This document shows, piece after piece, positions 43,401-51,305 of a stretch of 64,000 nt of DNA. This DNA comes from Nonomuraea sp. SYSU D8015 (GTDB lineage: Bacteria > Actinomycetota > Actinomycetes > Streptosporangiales > Streptosporangiaceae). Position 1 is the first letter of the stretch. Each line of letters begins with the position of its first letter. Location: assembly GCF_008065375.1 (NCBI RefSeq), contig NZ_VJYI01000005.1, forward strand, positions 496,001 through 560,000, in the 5' to 3' direction. Position numbers and translations under genes: made by a program. The notes under the pieces are model-generated. The model was not told where the DNA came from and did not search any database. It saw nothing but the letters and a program-made list of their open reading frames with translations.

Positions 43401-44548
43401 CGCCCATCCGGGTGACGATCCGCGCCGAAGGCGGGGTCAGGCAGAGCTGGGTGGGCAAGGACGGCCTCATCAGCTTCCCCGCCATGTCCGCCCAGAAGCT
43501 CAAGCTGGAGTTCGGCGCGTCGGGGGGCCGGTCCATCGAGATCAGCGACATCGCCTTCCCCGGGGTGCGTCCGCTCGGCCCGTTGACCGGCTTCCCGCTC
43601 AGGATGCCCTGCGGGTTCGGTCCCACGTTCACCGTGAACGGCGAGGCCATGCACACCGAGATCGTCGATGGCACGCTCGACGACGTGGTCACCGGCGAAC
43701 CCGTCACGTTCAGGAGTTGCGAGCCGTTGCGGCTGGAGGCCGGGCCGTCCCGGATGGCGGTGCGGCCGGGCGAGGCCTACCGGATCGAGTCCGCGATCAT
43801 CCGACCCGAGCCCGGCGGCCGGGCGGCCGCGCCCGTGGAGATGCGCGAGACGCTCGTGGAGTCGTGGGGCGCCGGCGAGCGCGTGGTCAAGGTCAGCGTC
43901 ACCGACGACTCGTACCTGGTCGTCAACGAGAACTTCAACTCCGGGTGGCGGGCCGAGCTGGGCGTCGTCGAGCTCAAGCCGGTCCGGCTCGACGGCTGGC
44001 GGCAGGCCTGGTTCCTCCCCGCGTACACGGCGGGCACCGTCACGCTCACGTACGAGCCCGACGCGTCCTACCGCGCGGGACTGGCCGTGGGCGGCGTCCT
44101 GGCGGTGCTGGTCGCGGTGCTCGCGCTGGTCAGGACGGGCCCGACCGCGCGGCACTTCGCGCCGATGCGGCCCGCTCGCCTGCGTGCCGCGCACGTCCTG
44201 CCGTTCGCCGTCGCCCTGGGGTTCTGGGTCGGCGGAGTGCCGGGCGCGGCGGTCGTGGGCGCGCTCTACGCGCTGGGAGCGTGGCTGCGACCGCTGCGCG
44301 AGGCCGAGCACGTACGCGCGGGGCCCCGCAGGCGGCTGCTGTTCGGGCCGGCGGCCGGCGTCGCGCTCTACCTGGTCGCCGCGGCCCTCGTGGCGGCGGG
44401 CATGGGGGGTCTCTGGCCGCAGCTCCTCTGCCTGCCCCTGCTCGCGCAGCTGCTCGCCGAGATCCCCGCCCGGCGGGCGCCGGCGCGACAGGCTGAGATC
44501 CCCGTCCCCGTCGCCGCCGGCGGCCCGACCATGACGAGTGTTCCGTGA
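40403..44548 (+). CDS. aftD: Alpha-(1->3)-arabinofuranosyltransferase AftD homologue
   Basis: 1381 residues, close to mycobacterial AftD (about 1400). The N-terminal GT-C membrane region (about 35-430, 10 or more helices) begins NTSTEKIIPETKLDMAVNPLGFLGRALHLWD, given here in two parts of the family start, with acidic residues in the first periplasmic loop. Large extracellular parts contain two discoidin-like carbohydrate-binding modules (near 700-790, HQPFAALDGDRRTSWRSTGW; and near 935-1010, GGRWAFDGDPKTAWFADP). Further helices occur at the C-terminus. It should add branching arabinofuranose from decaprenyl-phosphoryl-arabinose to arabinan. It overlaps GT4 and the next GT-C gene by 4 bp each. 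Confidence 0.92.
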   Translation: MTQASPGLRGEFAESTAESYETRIRHRLRLLASCLLLGAIAFNTSTEKIIPETKLDMAVNPLGFLGRALHLWDGAYFGHLQNQAYGYLFPMGPFYALGLKLGMEAWTVQRLWMSLVLCTAFLGVVQLARALGIGGPHTRVIAGFVYALAPHAQALIGINSSEFLPSAVLPWILLPLVKGARRELSPRRAAALSALAFLFCGGVNAVAEAAVLLVPLVYLLTRAGGADKWRLIAWWLPLIALASMWWVAPLLTLGGYIFSFLPFIETASATTGVTSLVNALRGTSSWLSFLTVDGQTWLPDAHQQSTVPWLIVVTAAVAALGFAGLTLRRLPERPFLLISLLCGVAIITTGHPGTPHHELMIQLLDGPLAVFRNLHKFDALIRLPVALGVAGLLSLVRVRWRRPLTVAAVGLMGLSSLPILYAGLAPPGGFTAIPDHWKQAISWLNRNAGDGMVLAVPGAKRGEYLWGRPLDEPLQALSQARWATHTIVPWGSAGISRLMAAIDDRLATGEGSAGLTATLRRMGVTHLVVRNDLDRATIGTAWPVRVHQALEESPGISLVAQMGPGVGIAQYGKAAAWLDQPYHAVEIYQVSGAAPLVGTVDATRPLRVGGAPEAVLDLAEQGLLDDDRPVLLNDDPGQVEVPAQDTVLTDTLRHRELSYPDLRRNASATLTAGEPLRGDSPANDILDPGWRRYLATATFSGIAKVTASSSEADVTAAPQTREPGHQPFAALDGDRRTSWRSTGWNGAVGEWLEVTFTEPLTVSTIQVAFENSPIGPAPSEVVVETDTGSLRQRVRATADPQELVVPKGPISRLRLEVAATSHKPATRLGGRVGITELTIPGVQAGRSITVPDPDPGAGSGEPAAIALSRTGDVAGCVKGSLAWSCAKGHEVLGDDGTGFDRSFTVRKDGSYGVTGRTVLTDRTAIERLSTLPGDTVKVQASSTAVEHGAAGGRWAFDGDPKTAWFADPLDPRPTLSVELARRMRLSQIRVVTPDSYLGAPPIRVTIRAEGGVRQSWVGKDGLISFPAMSAQKLKLEFGASGGRSIEISDIAFPGVRPLGPLTGFPLRMPCGFGPTFTVNGEAMHTEIVDGTLDDVVTGEPVTFRSCEPLRLEAGPSRMAVRPGEAYRIESAIIRPEPGGRAAAPVEMRETLVESWGAGERVVKVSVTDDSYLVVNENFNSGWRAELGVVELKPVRLDGWRQAWFLPAYTAGTVTLTYEPDASYRAGLAVGGVLAVLVAVLALVRTGPTARHFAPMRPARLRAAHVLPFAVALGFWVGGVPGAAVVGALYALGAWLRPLREAEHVRAGPRRRLLFGPAAGVALYLVAAALVAAGMGGLWPQLLCLPLLAQLLAEIPARRAPARQAEIPVPVAAGGPTMTSVP

Positions 44549-46395
44549 CCGAGACGACCAAGCCGCGCACCGGGATCGTCCTCACCGTCCCGGGGCCGAT
44601 GGCCCGCACCGCCGGGGCGGTGTCCCGGTGGGCGCGGCGGCGCGGCGTGCTGCTGGCCGCGCTCGCGCTCGTCGGCGCGGCCATGGCGTGGAAGGCGGCC
44701 ATCGTCCAGAGCGCCTATTTCAAGGAGGACGACTTCGAGTTCGTGGCCAGGGCGATGGAGAGCGATCTCTCCTTCGACTACCTGACCCGGCTCCACGTCG
44801 GCCAGTTCATGCCGGGCGGTTTCCTCCTGGTGTGGCTGTCGTCCAGGCTCGAGCCCTTCGGCTGGGAGTACGCGGCGGGCGGGATCCTGCTGATGCACGC
44901 CTTCGCCGCGCTCGCCGTCCTGCGCATGCTGCGAGTCGTGTTCGGCGAGCGGCCGGCGATACTCGCGCCGCTCCTGGTCTTCCTCGTCGCGCCGGTCACC
45001 GTGCCCGTGCTCGTGTGGTGGGCGGCGGCGCTCAACACCGTCTTCCTGCAGGTCGCCCTGCCCATGGCGATCGCCTCGCACTGGCACTACCTGCGTACCG
45101 GCCGCCTGCGGCACGCCGTGGCGGCGGCGCTGTGGGTGCTGTTCGGGCTGCTGGGGTTCGTCAAGGGCTTCGCCGTGCCGCTGGTGTTGTTCGCGCTCAC
45201 GGCGATCTACCACGGCGGCCTGGTCACCGCGCTGCGGCGGCACCTGGTGGCCTGGGCGATGTACGTGGTCCCGGTGGCGGCCTTCGGCGTGTTCTACGTC
45301 GAGAGATCGATGTCGTCGACCAGCGTCGGGGGACTGCCGACCTTGGGCCAGACCGCGGGCTTCCTGTGGGAGCTGCTCGGCAAGACCTTCGCCACCACGG
45401 TGCTCGGCGGCCCCTGGCGGTGGTTCGCGGGCGGCGACTGGGGGGTGGCCTCGCCGCCGCTGCCGGTGGTGATCGCCTCCCTGGTGACCTTGGCGGCCAT
45501 GATGGCGGTCACCGTGTACTACCGCAGGCGGGCCGCCTGGGCCTGGGTGACGCTGATCGGATACATCGTCGTCGCCGACGCCGTGCCGGCGCTGTGGGGG
45601 CGGGTCTACCTGATCGGCTCGTTCGCCGGCACCAACACGCATTACATCGCCGACGCCGTCCCGCTGATGGCGCTGGTCGTCGGGCTCGTGGTGCTGGCGC
45701 TGCCGGAGGAGGCGGAGCCGTACCGGAAAGCGCTGCCCGGCAGGGAACGGGTGACCGGGGTCTGCGGCGCGGCGCTCGGACTGTTCGCAGGCGCGTCGCT
45801 GGTGACGGTCACGATCTTCGCGGGTTACCTGGGCAGCGACCGGCGCGAGCGCTACATCGAGACGGCCCGCGCCGAGCTGGCCAGGGTGCCACCGGGCACC
45901 GTGATCTACGACCGGGTCGTGCCGGCCGAGGTGATGCCGAGCAGCTACCAGGCCTACAGCCTGACCTCCAGGGTGCTGGGCGCGATGGCCTCGCCGCGGC
46001 TCAGGGCCACGATGAAGGCGCCGCCCGCGGCGCTCGACGGCATGGTCTTCGACGACCAGGGCCGCCTGCGGCCCGTGGACGTCGACGGCATCCCGCTCGC
46101 CCCGGCCACGTCCGACCGGTGCTGGCCGATCACCGGCGGGACGGTGCAGGTGCCGCTGGACAACCGCGTCAGCCGGGTGGAGGGCACGCTGGTCAGGCTG
46201 GGGTACGCCGCCCGCGCGGACACGAAGATCACGTTGTGGATGGGCGACCGCGCCACCGACGTGAAGCTGCGGGCGGGCCTGGGCCAGGTGTTCATGGTCG
46301 CGACCCCGGGCGCCGACCGCATCGTCGTGCACGACATGCCGGAGGGCGTGTGCCTCGGCGACGTGAAGCCGGGACGGGCGGTGCCGCGACCGTGA
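44545..46395 (+). CDS. GT-C-like polytopic membrane protein (paralogue A)
   Basis: 616 residues, ATG overlapping the aftD TGA (ATGA). About 10-11 helices. An acidic EDD motif (AYFKEDDFEFV) in the first extracellular loop matches the catalytic Asp position of GT-C glycosyltransferases, and a soluble C-terminal domain (about 440-616) carries a Cys pair (RCWP, GVCLGD). It is paralogous to the protein at 48166-49998 (RAYFVEDDFLFV, same layout). Resembles the mycobacterial Rv0226c-type membrane protein by neighbourhood and size. Probably a lipid-linked sugar transferase in the arabinan cluster; substrate unknown. Confidence 0.8.
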   Translation: MTETTKPRTGIVLTVPGPMARTAGAVSRWARRRGVLLAALALVGAAMAWKAAIVQSAYFKEDDFEFVARAMESDLSFDYLTRLHVGQFMPGGFLLVWLSSRLEPFGWEYAAGGILLMHAFAALAVLRMLRVVFGERPAILAPLLVFLVAPVTVPVLVWWAAALNTVFLQVALPMAIASHWHYLRTGRLRHAVAAALWVLFGLLGFVKGFAVPLVLFALTAIYHGGLVTALRRHLVAWAMYVVPVAAFGVFYVERSMSSTSVGGLPTLGQTAGFLWELLGKTFATTVLGGPWRWFAGGDWGVASPPLPVVIASLVTLAAMMAVTVYYRRRAAWAWVTLIGYIVVADAVPALWGRVYLIGSFAGTNTHYIADAVPLMALVVGLVVLALPEEAEPYRKALPGRERVTGVCGAALGLFAGASLVTVTIFAGYLGSDRRERYIETARAELARVPPGTVIYDRVVPAEVMPSSYQAYSLTSRVLGAMASPRLRATMKAPPAALDGMVFDDQGRLRPVDVDGIPLAPATSDRCWPITGGTVQVPLDNRVSRVEGTLVRLGYAARADTKITLWMGDRATDVKLRAGLGQVFMVATPGADRIVVHDMPEGVCLGDVKPGRAVPRP

Positions 46396-47369
46396 ACGTC
46401 ATGAGCCGCAGGAACCTCGCGCTGGTCCTGGCCGGCGTGGGCGCCTTCCTGCTGACGCTCATCCCGCTGACCCGCCTGTACGTCTACGGCCAGGTGCTCA
46501 AGGCCCCGCTGGAGCAGCAGAGCATGACCAGGTCCGTGGCCGAGTCGGCGACGTACCTGGACCCGGCCACGATGCGTCCGGCGGTGGGGGACCTCGTGCA
46601 GACCCGCTGGCTGATCGGCGACGTGCTGGCCGGCGACGACGACCGCGCGGTGTGGGGCGAGTCGGTCTCCATGGCCACGCGGGAGGACGAGCGGCTGGAC
46701 TACCACGAGCGGCGCCTGGCCTTCGACCGGCGGACGGGCGCCATCGTCAACTGCTGCGGCGAATACCTCGACGAGGACACCACGATCAAGCAGTCGGGGC
46801 AGGCCTTCCGCTGGCCGTTCAACGCCGAGCGCCGCGACTACACGCTGTTCGACCTGCGGCTGCGCCGGCCCGTCACGGCCGCGTTCGACGGGGTCGAGCA
46901 GGTCCGTGGCGTCGAGACCTACCGCTACGTCCAGCGCACGCCGCGCCAGCTCGTGCCGGGGGAGACGGCGCCGCTGCCACGCCACCTCCTCGGGCTGCCG
47001 GGGAAGGGCGACGTCGGGCTGGCCCGCCACGCCGAGATCCGGCGCACGTACTGGGTCGAGCCGGTCAGCGGCCAGCCCGTCAAGACGCTGGACGAGGTCA
47101 AGGAGACGCTGGTCACGGCCGACGGACGCGGCCGGCTGACCGCGCTGGACGCGGTGTTCCGTACCACGGAGGCCGACGTCGTGGCGGCGCTGAACACGGC
47201 GGCTGCCTACCGCCGCTGGATCCTGCTGCTGGGGACCGTGGCCCCGGTGGGCGGCGGCCTGCTCGGCGCGGGCTGCGTGGCGACCGCCCTGTGGCTCGCG
47301 CGGCGGCGCTCATCTGCGGCGCAGGACGAGGAGCAGGTTCCAGGTGACCAGCTCGCGGATGCCAGGTAG
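46392..47369 (+). CDS. DUF3068 membrane protein (paralogue A)
   Basis: 325 residues. An N-terminal helix (LALVLAGVGAFLLTLIPLTRL), an extracellular domain of about 230 residues with an INCCG motif (adjacent cysteines), and a C-terminal helix (WILLLGTVAPVGGGLLGAGCV). Matches DUF3068 (mycobacterial Rv0227c type). The GTG overlaps the TGA of the preceding gene; an ATG at 46401 is possible. The last 19 codons are antisense to the 3' end of the methyltransferase gene (overlap 47310-47369). Function unknown; linkage to arabinan genes is conserved. Confidence 0.85.
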   Translation: MNVMSRRNLALVLAGVGAFLLTLIPLTRLYVYGQVLKAPLEQQSMTRSVAESATYLDPATMRPAVGDLVQTRWLIGDVLAGDDDRAVWGESVSMATREDERLDYHERRLAFDRRTGAIVNCCGEYLDEDTTIKQSGQAFRWPFNAERRDYTLFDLRLRRPVTAAFDGVEQVRGVETYRYVQRTPRQLVPGETAPLPRHLLGLPGKGDVGLARHAEIRRTYWVEPVSGQPVKTLDEVKETLVTADGRGRLTALDAVFRTTEADVVAALNTAAAYRRWILLLGTVAPVGGGLLGAGCVATALWLARRRSSAAQDEEQVPGDQLADAR

Positions 47370-48050
47370 GTGGACGACATGCCGGGCCCAGCGGGGATGG
47401 TAGCGAGGGATCGCATCCAGGATCTCCGCGTCGCGGCACCGCCGGGCCCAGGCCAGCGGCTTGGCCACCCCGATGGCGTACATGCTCTCGCCGTAGACGT
47501 TCTTGGGCGGCTTGCCGTGCCTGCGCGCGTACCGGCGGGCGGCGTAGTGGCCGCCCAGGTAGTGCCAGGGAGAGGTCTCGTGGCCGCCCCACGGGGAGAG
47601 CCAGACGGTGTACGACAGGTAGACGATCCCGCCGGGGCGGGTGACCCTGACCATCTCGTCGGCCATCCGGAGCGGGTCGGGGACGTGCTCCAGCACGTTC
47701 GAGGAGAAGCACACGTCCACCGAGCCCGTGGCGAGGGGCAGGTCGAGCGCGCTGCCCAGCACCGCGTCCTGGGGCAGGACGCCGTCGCGCAGGCGCATCT
47801 CGCCGGCGTCGCAGTCCACGCAGACGGGCCGCGCGCCGACGGCCCGCAGGGCGTCGGCGAAGTAGCCGGGGCCGCCTCCGATGTCGGCCACGGTGGCGCC
47901 GGCGAGGTCCGTGTAGGTGGCGAGCTGGGCGACCGTGTCCTGGGCCAGGGTGCCGTAGAAGAAATCCGGATCGCTCTGCTCGAGGCGGAAGGCACGCAGC
48001 AACCGGACGGATCTACCGAGATCCGCTCGGAACGGTACGGGGGTGTCCAC
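47310..48050 (-). CDS. SAM-dependent methyltransferase (Rv0224c-like)
   Basis: 246 residues. Class I methyltransferase: motif I VADIGGGPGYFADAL (about 50-64), acidic residue in VCVDCDAGEM, LDLPLATGSVDVCFSSNVLEHVPDP, and TRPGGIVYLSYTVW. The C-terminus (IPRYHPRWARHVVHLPGIRELVTWNLLLVL) strongly resembles mycobacterial Rv0224c, which lies in the same gene neighbourhood. It may methylate a cell-surface sugar or lipid; the acceptor is unknown. Start GTG at 48050: TAAAGT on the minus strand ends 9 bp before it and there is no Shine-Dalgarno, so leaderless. Its 3' end overlaps the convergent DUF3068 gene by 60 bp. Confidence 0.85.
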   Translation of the reverse strand: MDTPVPFRADLGRSVRLLRAFRLEQSDPDFFYGTLAQDTVAQLATYTDLAGATVADIGGGPGYFADALRAVGARPVCVDCDAGEMRLRDGVLPQDAVLGSALDLPLATGSVDVCFSSNVLEHVPDPLRMADEMVRVTRPGGIVYLSYTVWLSPWGGHETSPWHYLGGHYAARRYARRHGKPPKNVYGESMYAIGVAKPLAWARRCRDAEILDAIPRYHPRWARHVVHLPGIRELVTWNLLLVLRRR

Positions 48051-48074
48051 GGGGGTGGACTTTACCAACAAGAA

Positions 48075-48088
48075 ACCTGCTCGCAGGT
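48075..48088. promoter_or_regulatory. Perfect palindrome between divergent genes
   Basis: ACCTGC-TC-GCAGGT, 6-bp arms, lies 25 bp upstream of the methyltransferase start, near its -35 position, and 77 bp upstream of the GT-C gene at 48166. Possible operator; no regulator assigned. Confidence 0.35.
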
Positions 48089-48165
48089 CTGCCGCCCCAC
48101 TGTCGTGCGAGGTCAAGGCCGTAGCGGCAGTGGGCGCAGATTTCTTATTGGGGAAGGACCCGACC

Positions 48166-49998
48166 ATGGTTGACGACGTCAAGCGCGCGGAACCCCTGCA
48201 GATCACGCTGCCCGCGATCCGGACCGGCCCGGTCGTGGGCGTCGGCCTGCTGCTCATCCTCATCTCGCTGGTCTTCCGGGCCGGCGTCCTCAGCAGGGCG
48301 TATTTCGTCGAGGACGACTTCCTCTTCGTGGCCGGCGCCGCCGACAGCGGGCTCACCTGGGACTACCTGACCCGGGTGCACAAGGGCCACCTCATGCCGG
48401 GCGCGCTGGCCGTGGTGTGGCTGCTCACGTCAGTGGCGCCGTACAGCTGGACGCTGGTCTCGGTCGTGACCCTGGCGGTCCAGGCGGCGGCCTCGATCAT
48501 GTTCCTGGTGCTGCTGCGGCGGCTGTTCGGCGACCGCGCGGTCGTGCTGGCCGCGCTGGCCGTCTACGTCTTCGCCCCGCTCACCGTGCCCGCCATGAGC
48601 TGGTGGTCGGCCGCGCTCAACGCGGTGCCGCTACAGCTCGCGCTGGTCGGCGCGCTGGCCGCGCACATCAGGTACGTACGCGAGGGCAAGGGCCGCTGGC
48701 ACGCTCTGATCTGGACCGCCGTCGGCATGGCCTTCTCCACCAAGGGCGTGTTCATCCCCTTCGTGGTGCTCGGCATCACCAGCGCCTACCTCGGCAAAGG
48801 CTTATGGGCCCGCGCGGCGCTCACCGAGCTGCGCAGGCCCGTCTGGTGGGCGCACGGCCTGCTGCTGGCCGGATACGGCGTGCTCTACTGGCTGCGCCGC
48901 GACAGCGCCGGCTCCGACGCGCTGACCGGGCCGAAATCAGAGGTCGTCCCCGGGCTGCTGCGCCGGCTGCTGGGCGAGACCTTCCCGACGGGCGCCGTAG
49001 GCGGCCCGCTGCGCTGGGGCGGGGTCACCTCCACCGGAGGGCTGGCCGACCCGGCCTCGGCCACTGTGGTCGCGTCATGGACGCTGATCGCGCTGCTGGT
49101 CGTGGTCACGTGCGTGTACCGCCGGCGGGCCTGGCGGGCGTGGGCCGTCCTGGCCGCCTACGTCGTCGTGGCCGACGCGGTCCCCACCGTGATCGCGCGG
49201 GCGACCGCGTGGGACCTGGTGGGCGCGGAGACCAGGTACGTCGCCGACGCCGCGGTGCTGGCCGCCCTCTGCCTGGCGCTGGCCTGGCAGCCGGTCGAGG
49301 GCGAGCCCGAGGACGCCCGGCGCAGGCCGCTGCCGGGCGGGCTGTCGCTGGCCGCGGGCGGGCTGACGATCGTCTACCTGGTCGTGTCCGTGCTCTCGAT
49401 CAACGCCTTCCGCGACACGCTCAGCGGCGACAAGGTCAGGACCTACCTGGACAACGCGCGCGCCTCGCTGGCCACCGCGTCGCCGGACGCCGACATCTAC
49501 GCGCGTCCCGTGCCGCAGGAGATCGTCCTGCCCTGGAACGGGCCCCGGCGGCTGACGTCGTACGTGCTCGCGCCCTTGGCCGACCCCGACACCAGGGAGC
49601 GCATGCGCGATCCGCGCCCCTCCGCCGAGCCGTACGTCTTCGACGCCACGGGCAAGCTCGTCCTGGTGGGCCGGGTCACCCCGTACTTCGACGGGGTCAA
49701 GGGCAGGAAGTGCTACCCCGCGGGCAAGGTCTTCCCCGTCGAGTCGTTCGGCGGGCCCGGAATGGTGGTGGCCATGGCCTATGTCAGCCCCCAGCCGGTG
49801 CACGTCGTGGTGGATCTCGGCGGCACCGAGCGGGCGGCCACGCTGCCGGCGACCGGCGTCATGGGAGCGCTGTACTACGTCCCGCACGACGGGGTCGGCA
49901 AGGGCCTGAGGATCGCCGCGGCCGGCGGTCAGGGTCAGGCGTTCTGCCTCAAGGCGGTGGCGTTCGGCGAGCCGGGGCCCGCGCCTCCGGCGCCCTGA
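48166..49998 (+). CDS. GT-C-like polytopic membrane protein (paralogue B)
   Basis: 610 residues. Same architecture as the protein at 44545-46395: N-terminal helix, EDD motif in SRAYFVEDDFLFV, about 10 helices, and a soluble C-terminal domain with a Cys pair (KCYP, AFCLKA). GGGAAGGA lies 7 bp before the ATG. It is divergent from the methyltransferase, sharing 115 bp of upstream DNA. Its last 64 bp overlap the convergent acyltransferase gene. Likely a lipid-linked sugar transferase of the arabinan cluster; substrate unknown. Confidence 0.8.
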   Translation: MVDDVKRAEPLQITLPAIRTGPVVGVGLLLILISLVFRAGVLSRAYFVEDDFLFVAGAADSGLTWDYLTRVHKGHLMPGALAVVWLLTSVAPYSWTLVSVVTLAVQAAASIMFLVLLRRLFGDRAVVLAALAVYVFAPLTVPAMSWWSAALNAVPLQLALVGALAAHIRYVREGKGRWHALIWTAVGMAFSTKGVFIPFVVLGITSAYLGKGLWARAALTELRRPVWWAHGLLLAGYGVLYWLRRDSAGSDALTGPKSEVVPGLLRRLLGETFPTGAVGGPLRWGGVTSTGGLADPASATVVASWTLIALLVVVTCVYRRRAWRAWAVLAAYVVVADAVPTVIARATAWDLVGAETRYVADAAVLAALCLALAWQPVEGEPEDARRRPLPGGLSLAAGGLTIVYLVVSVLSINAFRDTLSGDKVRTYLDNARASLATASPDADIYARPVPQEIVLPWNGPRRLTSYVLAPLADPDTRERMRDPRPSAEPYVFDATGKLVLVGRVTPYFDGVKGRKCYPAGKVFPVESFGGPGMVVAMAYVSPQPVHVVVDLGGTERAATLPATGVMGALYYVPHDGVGKGLRIAAAGGQGQAFCLKAVAFGEPGPAPPAP

Positions 49999-51221
49999 GG
50001 GATGAAGCGGATCAGCCGCCTGGCGGGCTCCTCCACGTAGCGGTAGGTGAGCCCGGACAGCGCGATCGTGAGCGCGCCGATCGCGACCAGGTTGACGAGC
50101 AGGTTGCCGGTCCACGGCTTCTGGCCGGTGAAGTCGTACCAGAGGTAGATGACCACGAACTGCCACAGGAAGACGCCGTAGGAGATCCGGCCGAGGTAGC
50201 TCATGACCCGCCCGCCGAGCAGTTCGCGCACCCGCGTGGGCCGCTCGGGCTCCAGTGCCGCGGGCGCGACCAGGCAGAAGGCGATGAGCGTGTAGAGCGC
50301 CTGCTCGTAGAGGGCGGTCCAGATGCCGCCGAGGCCGACGAAGCGGGGCCCGGTCACCGGGGTGGCGGCGATCAGGTAGGCCAGCCCGGCGATCGTCCAC
50401 AGGGTGGCCCAGGAGGACGCCAGGGCCGCGCACAGCCGCCGGACGCGGCCGTCCTCGGCCCTGGCCCACACGGTCAGGACGGCCAGCGCCATGCCCGGCA
50501 CGAAGAACGTCCACGAGCGCGGCAGCCAGACGTTCATCCACGGGCGGTACTCGGGGAAGTACTCGAAGATCGTGTACACGTACGACAGGGCGCCGAAGAC
50601 CGCCAGCCCGATGAGCAGTCGCCTGGCCCTGGCCCGCAGGTCCGGCCCCGCGGCCAGGGCGAAGCGCCGCAGCGCGGCCGCCATCAGCGGGAGCGTGAGG
50701 TAGAAGGTCAGCTCGACCGCAAGGCTCCACATCTGTCCGAGCCCTTTGGGGCCGAGGCCGAACCACCACGGGGCGAGGTCGTAGATGTGCACCAGGAACA
50801 ACATCTGCGCCCACGTCCACGGATCGGACCGGTGGGCCTCGCCCCACAGCAGCAGGGCCACGGCCACCACCAGCCAGTACGCGGGGATGATGCGGAGGAA
50901 CCGCCGCCACAGGTAACGGCGCGTGTCCGGAGCCCGGTCGCCGGTCAGGACCTCGGCCGCCCACGGGCGGTACAGCAGCAGGCCGGACAGCGTGAAGAAG
51001 ATCGGAACGCCGATCTCGCCCCTGGACAGCACGCCACCCAGGAACCCCGGCTCCAGCGCCGTCCCCGCCTCCATCGCGACGTGGAAGAGCAGCACGGCGA
51101 AGGCGGCCACGGCGCGTATCCCGTCGAGCGACGCCTGGTGCCCGGAGATCACCGGAGCCGCCGTCGATGTAGAACCTGTTTCGGTCACGTTTCCGCATCC
51201 CTGGTGACGTTGGTCACTCAC
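49935..51221 (-). CDS. Membrane acyltransferase, acyltransferase-3 family
   Basis: 428 residues. Family start HQASLDGIRAVAAFAVLLFHV with the catalytic His in LLFHV, RRFLRIIPAYW, and about 10 membrane helices; the end TYRYVEEPARRLIRF is typical. These proteins O-acylate envelope glycans or lipids, often acetylating or succinylating; in arabinan-bearing relatives a similar gene (Rv0228) lies in the same neighbourhood. Start GTG at 51221: TATGTT on the minus strand (51233-51228) ends 6 bp before it, so leaderless; a GTG at 51188 is the alternative. The KstR-like palindrome 51244-51253 overlaps its -35 position. Confidence 0.85.
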   Translation of the reverse strand: MSDQRHQGCGNVTETGSTSTAAPVISGHQASLDGIRAVAAFAVLLFHVAMEAGTALEPGFLGGVLSRGEIGVPIFFTLSGLLLYRPWAAEVLTGDRAPDTRRYLWRRFLRIIPAYWLVVAVALLLWGEAHRSDPWTWAQMLFLVHIYDLAPWWFGLGPKGLGQMWSLAVELTFYLTLPLMAAALRRFALAAGPDLRARARRLLIGLAVFGALSYVYTIFEYFPEYRPWMNVWLPRSWTFFVPGMALAVLTVWARAEDGRVRRLCAALASSWATLWTIAGLAYLIAATPVTGPRFVGLGGIWTALYEQALYTLIAFCLVAPAALEPERPTRVRELLGGRVMSYLGRISYGVFLWQFVVIYLWYDFTGQKPWTGNLLVNLVAIGALTIALSGLTYRYVEEPARRLIRFIPQGAGGAGPGSPNATALRQNA

Positions 51222-51227
51222 CGCAAT

Positions 51228-51266
51228 AACATACCGGCGAGTAGAACTAGTTCCAGTCACTTAACC
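51228..51266. promoter_or_regulatory. Divergent promoter with KstR-like palindrome
   Basis: GAACTAGTTC (51244-51253) is a perfect palindrome within TAGAACTAGTTCCA. On the minus strand TATGTT (51233-51228) is the acyltransferase -10 box, and the palindrome covers its -35. On the plus strand TTAACC (51261-51266) is a -10 candidate for the DUF3068-ubiA-dprE operon, placing the palindrome in its spacer. One regulator could control both directions. Confidence 0.55.
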
Positions 51267-51305
51267 ACCCAGACAGGCGTCCGTGCACCTGCACATGGAG
51301 GGTCC

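Noticed and set aside
40615-44496. Second long plus-strand frame inside aftD
   Set aside because: The overlapping frame is Arg/Pro-rich noise; the aftD frame has family blocks and membrane helices.
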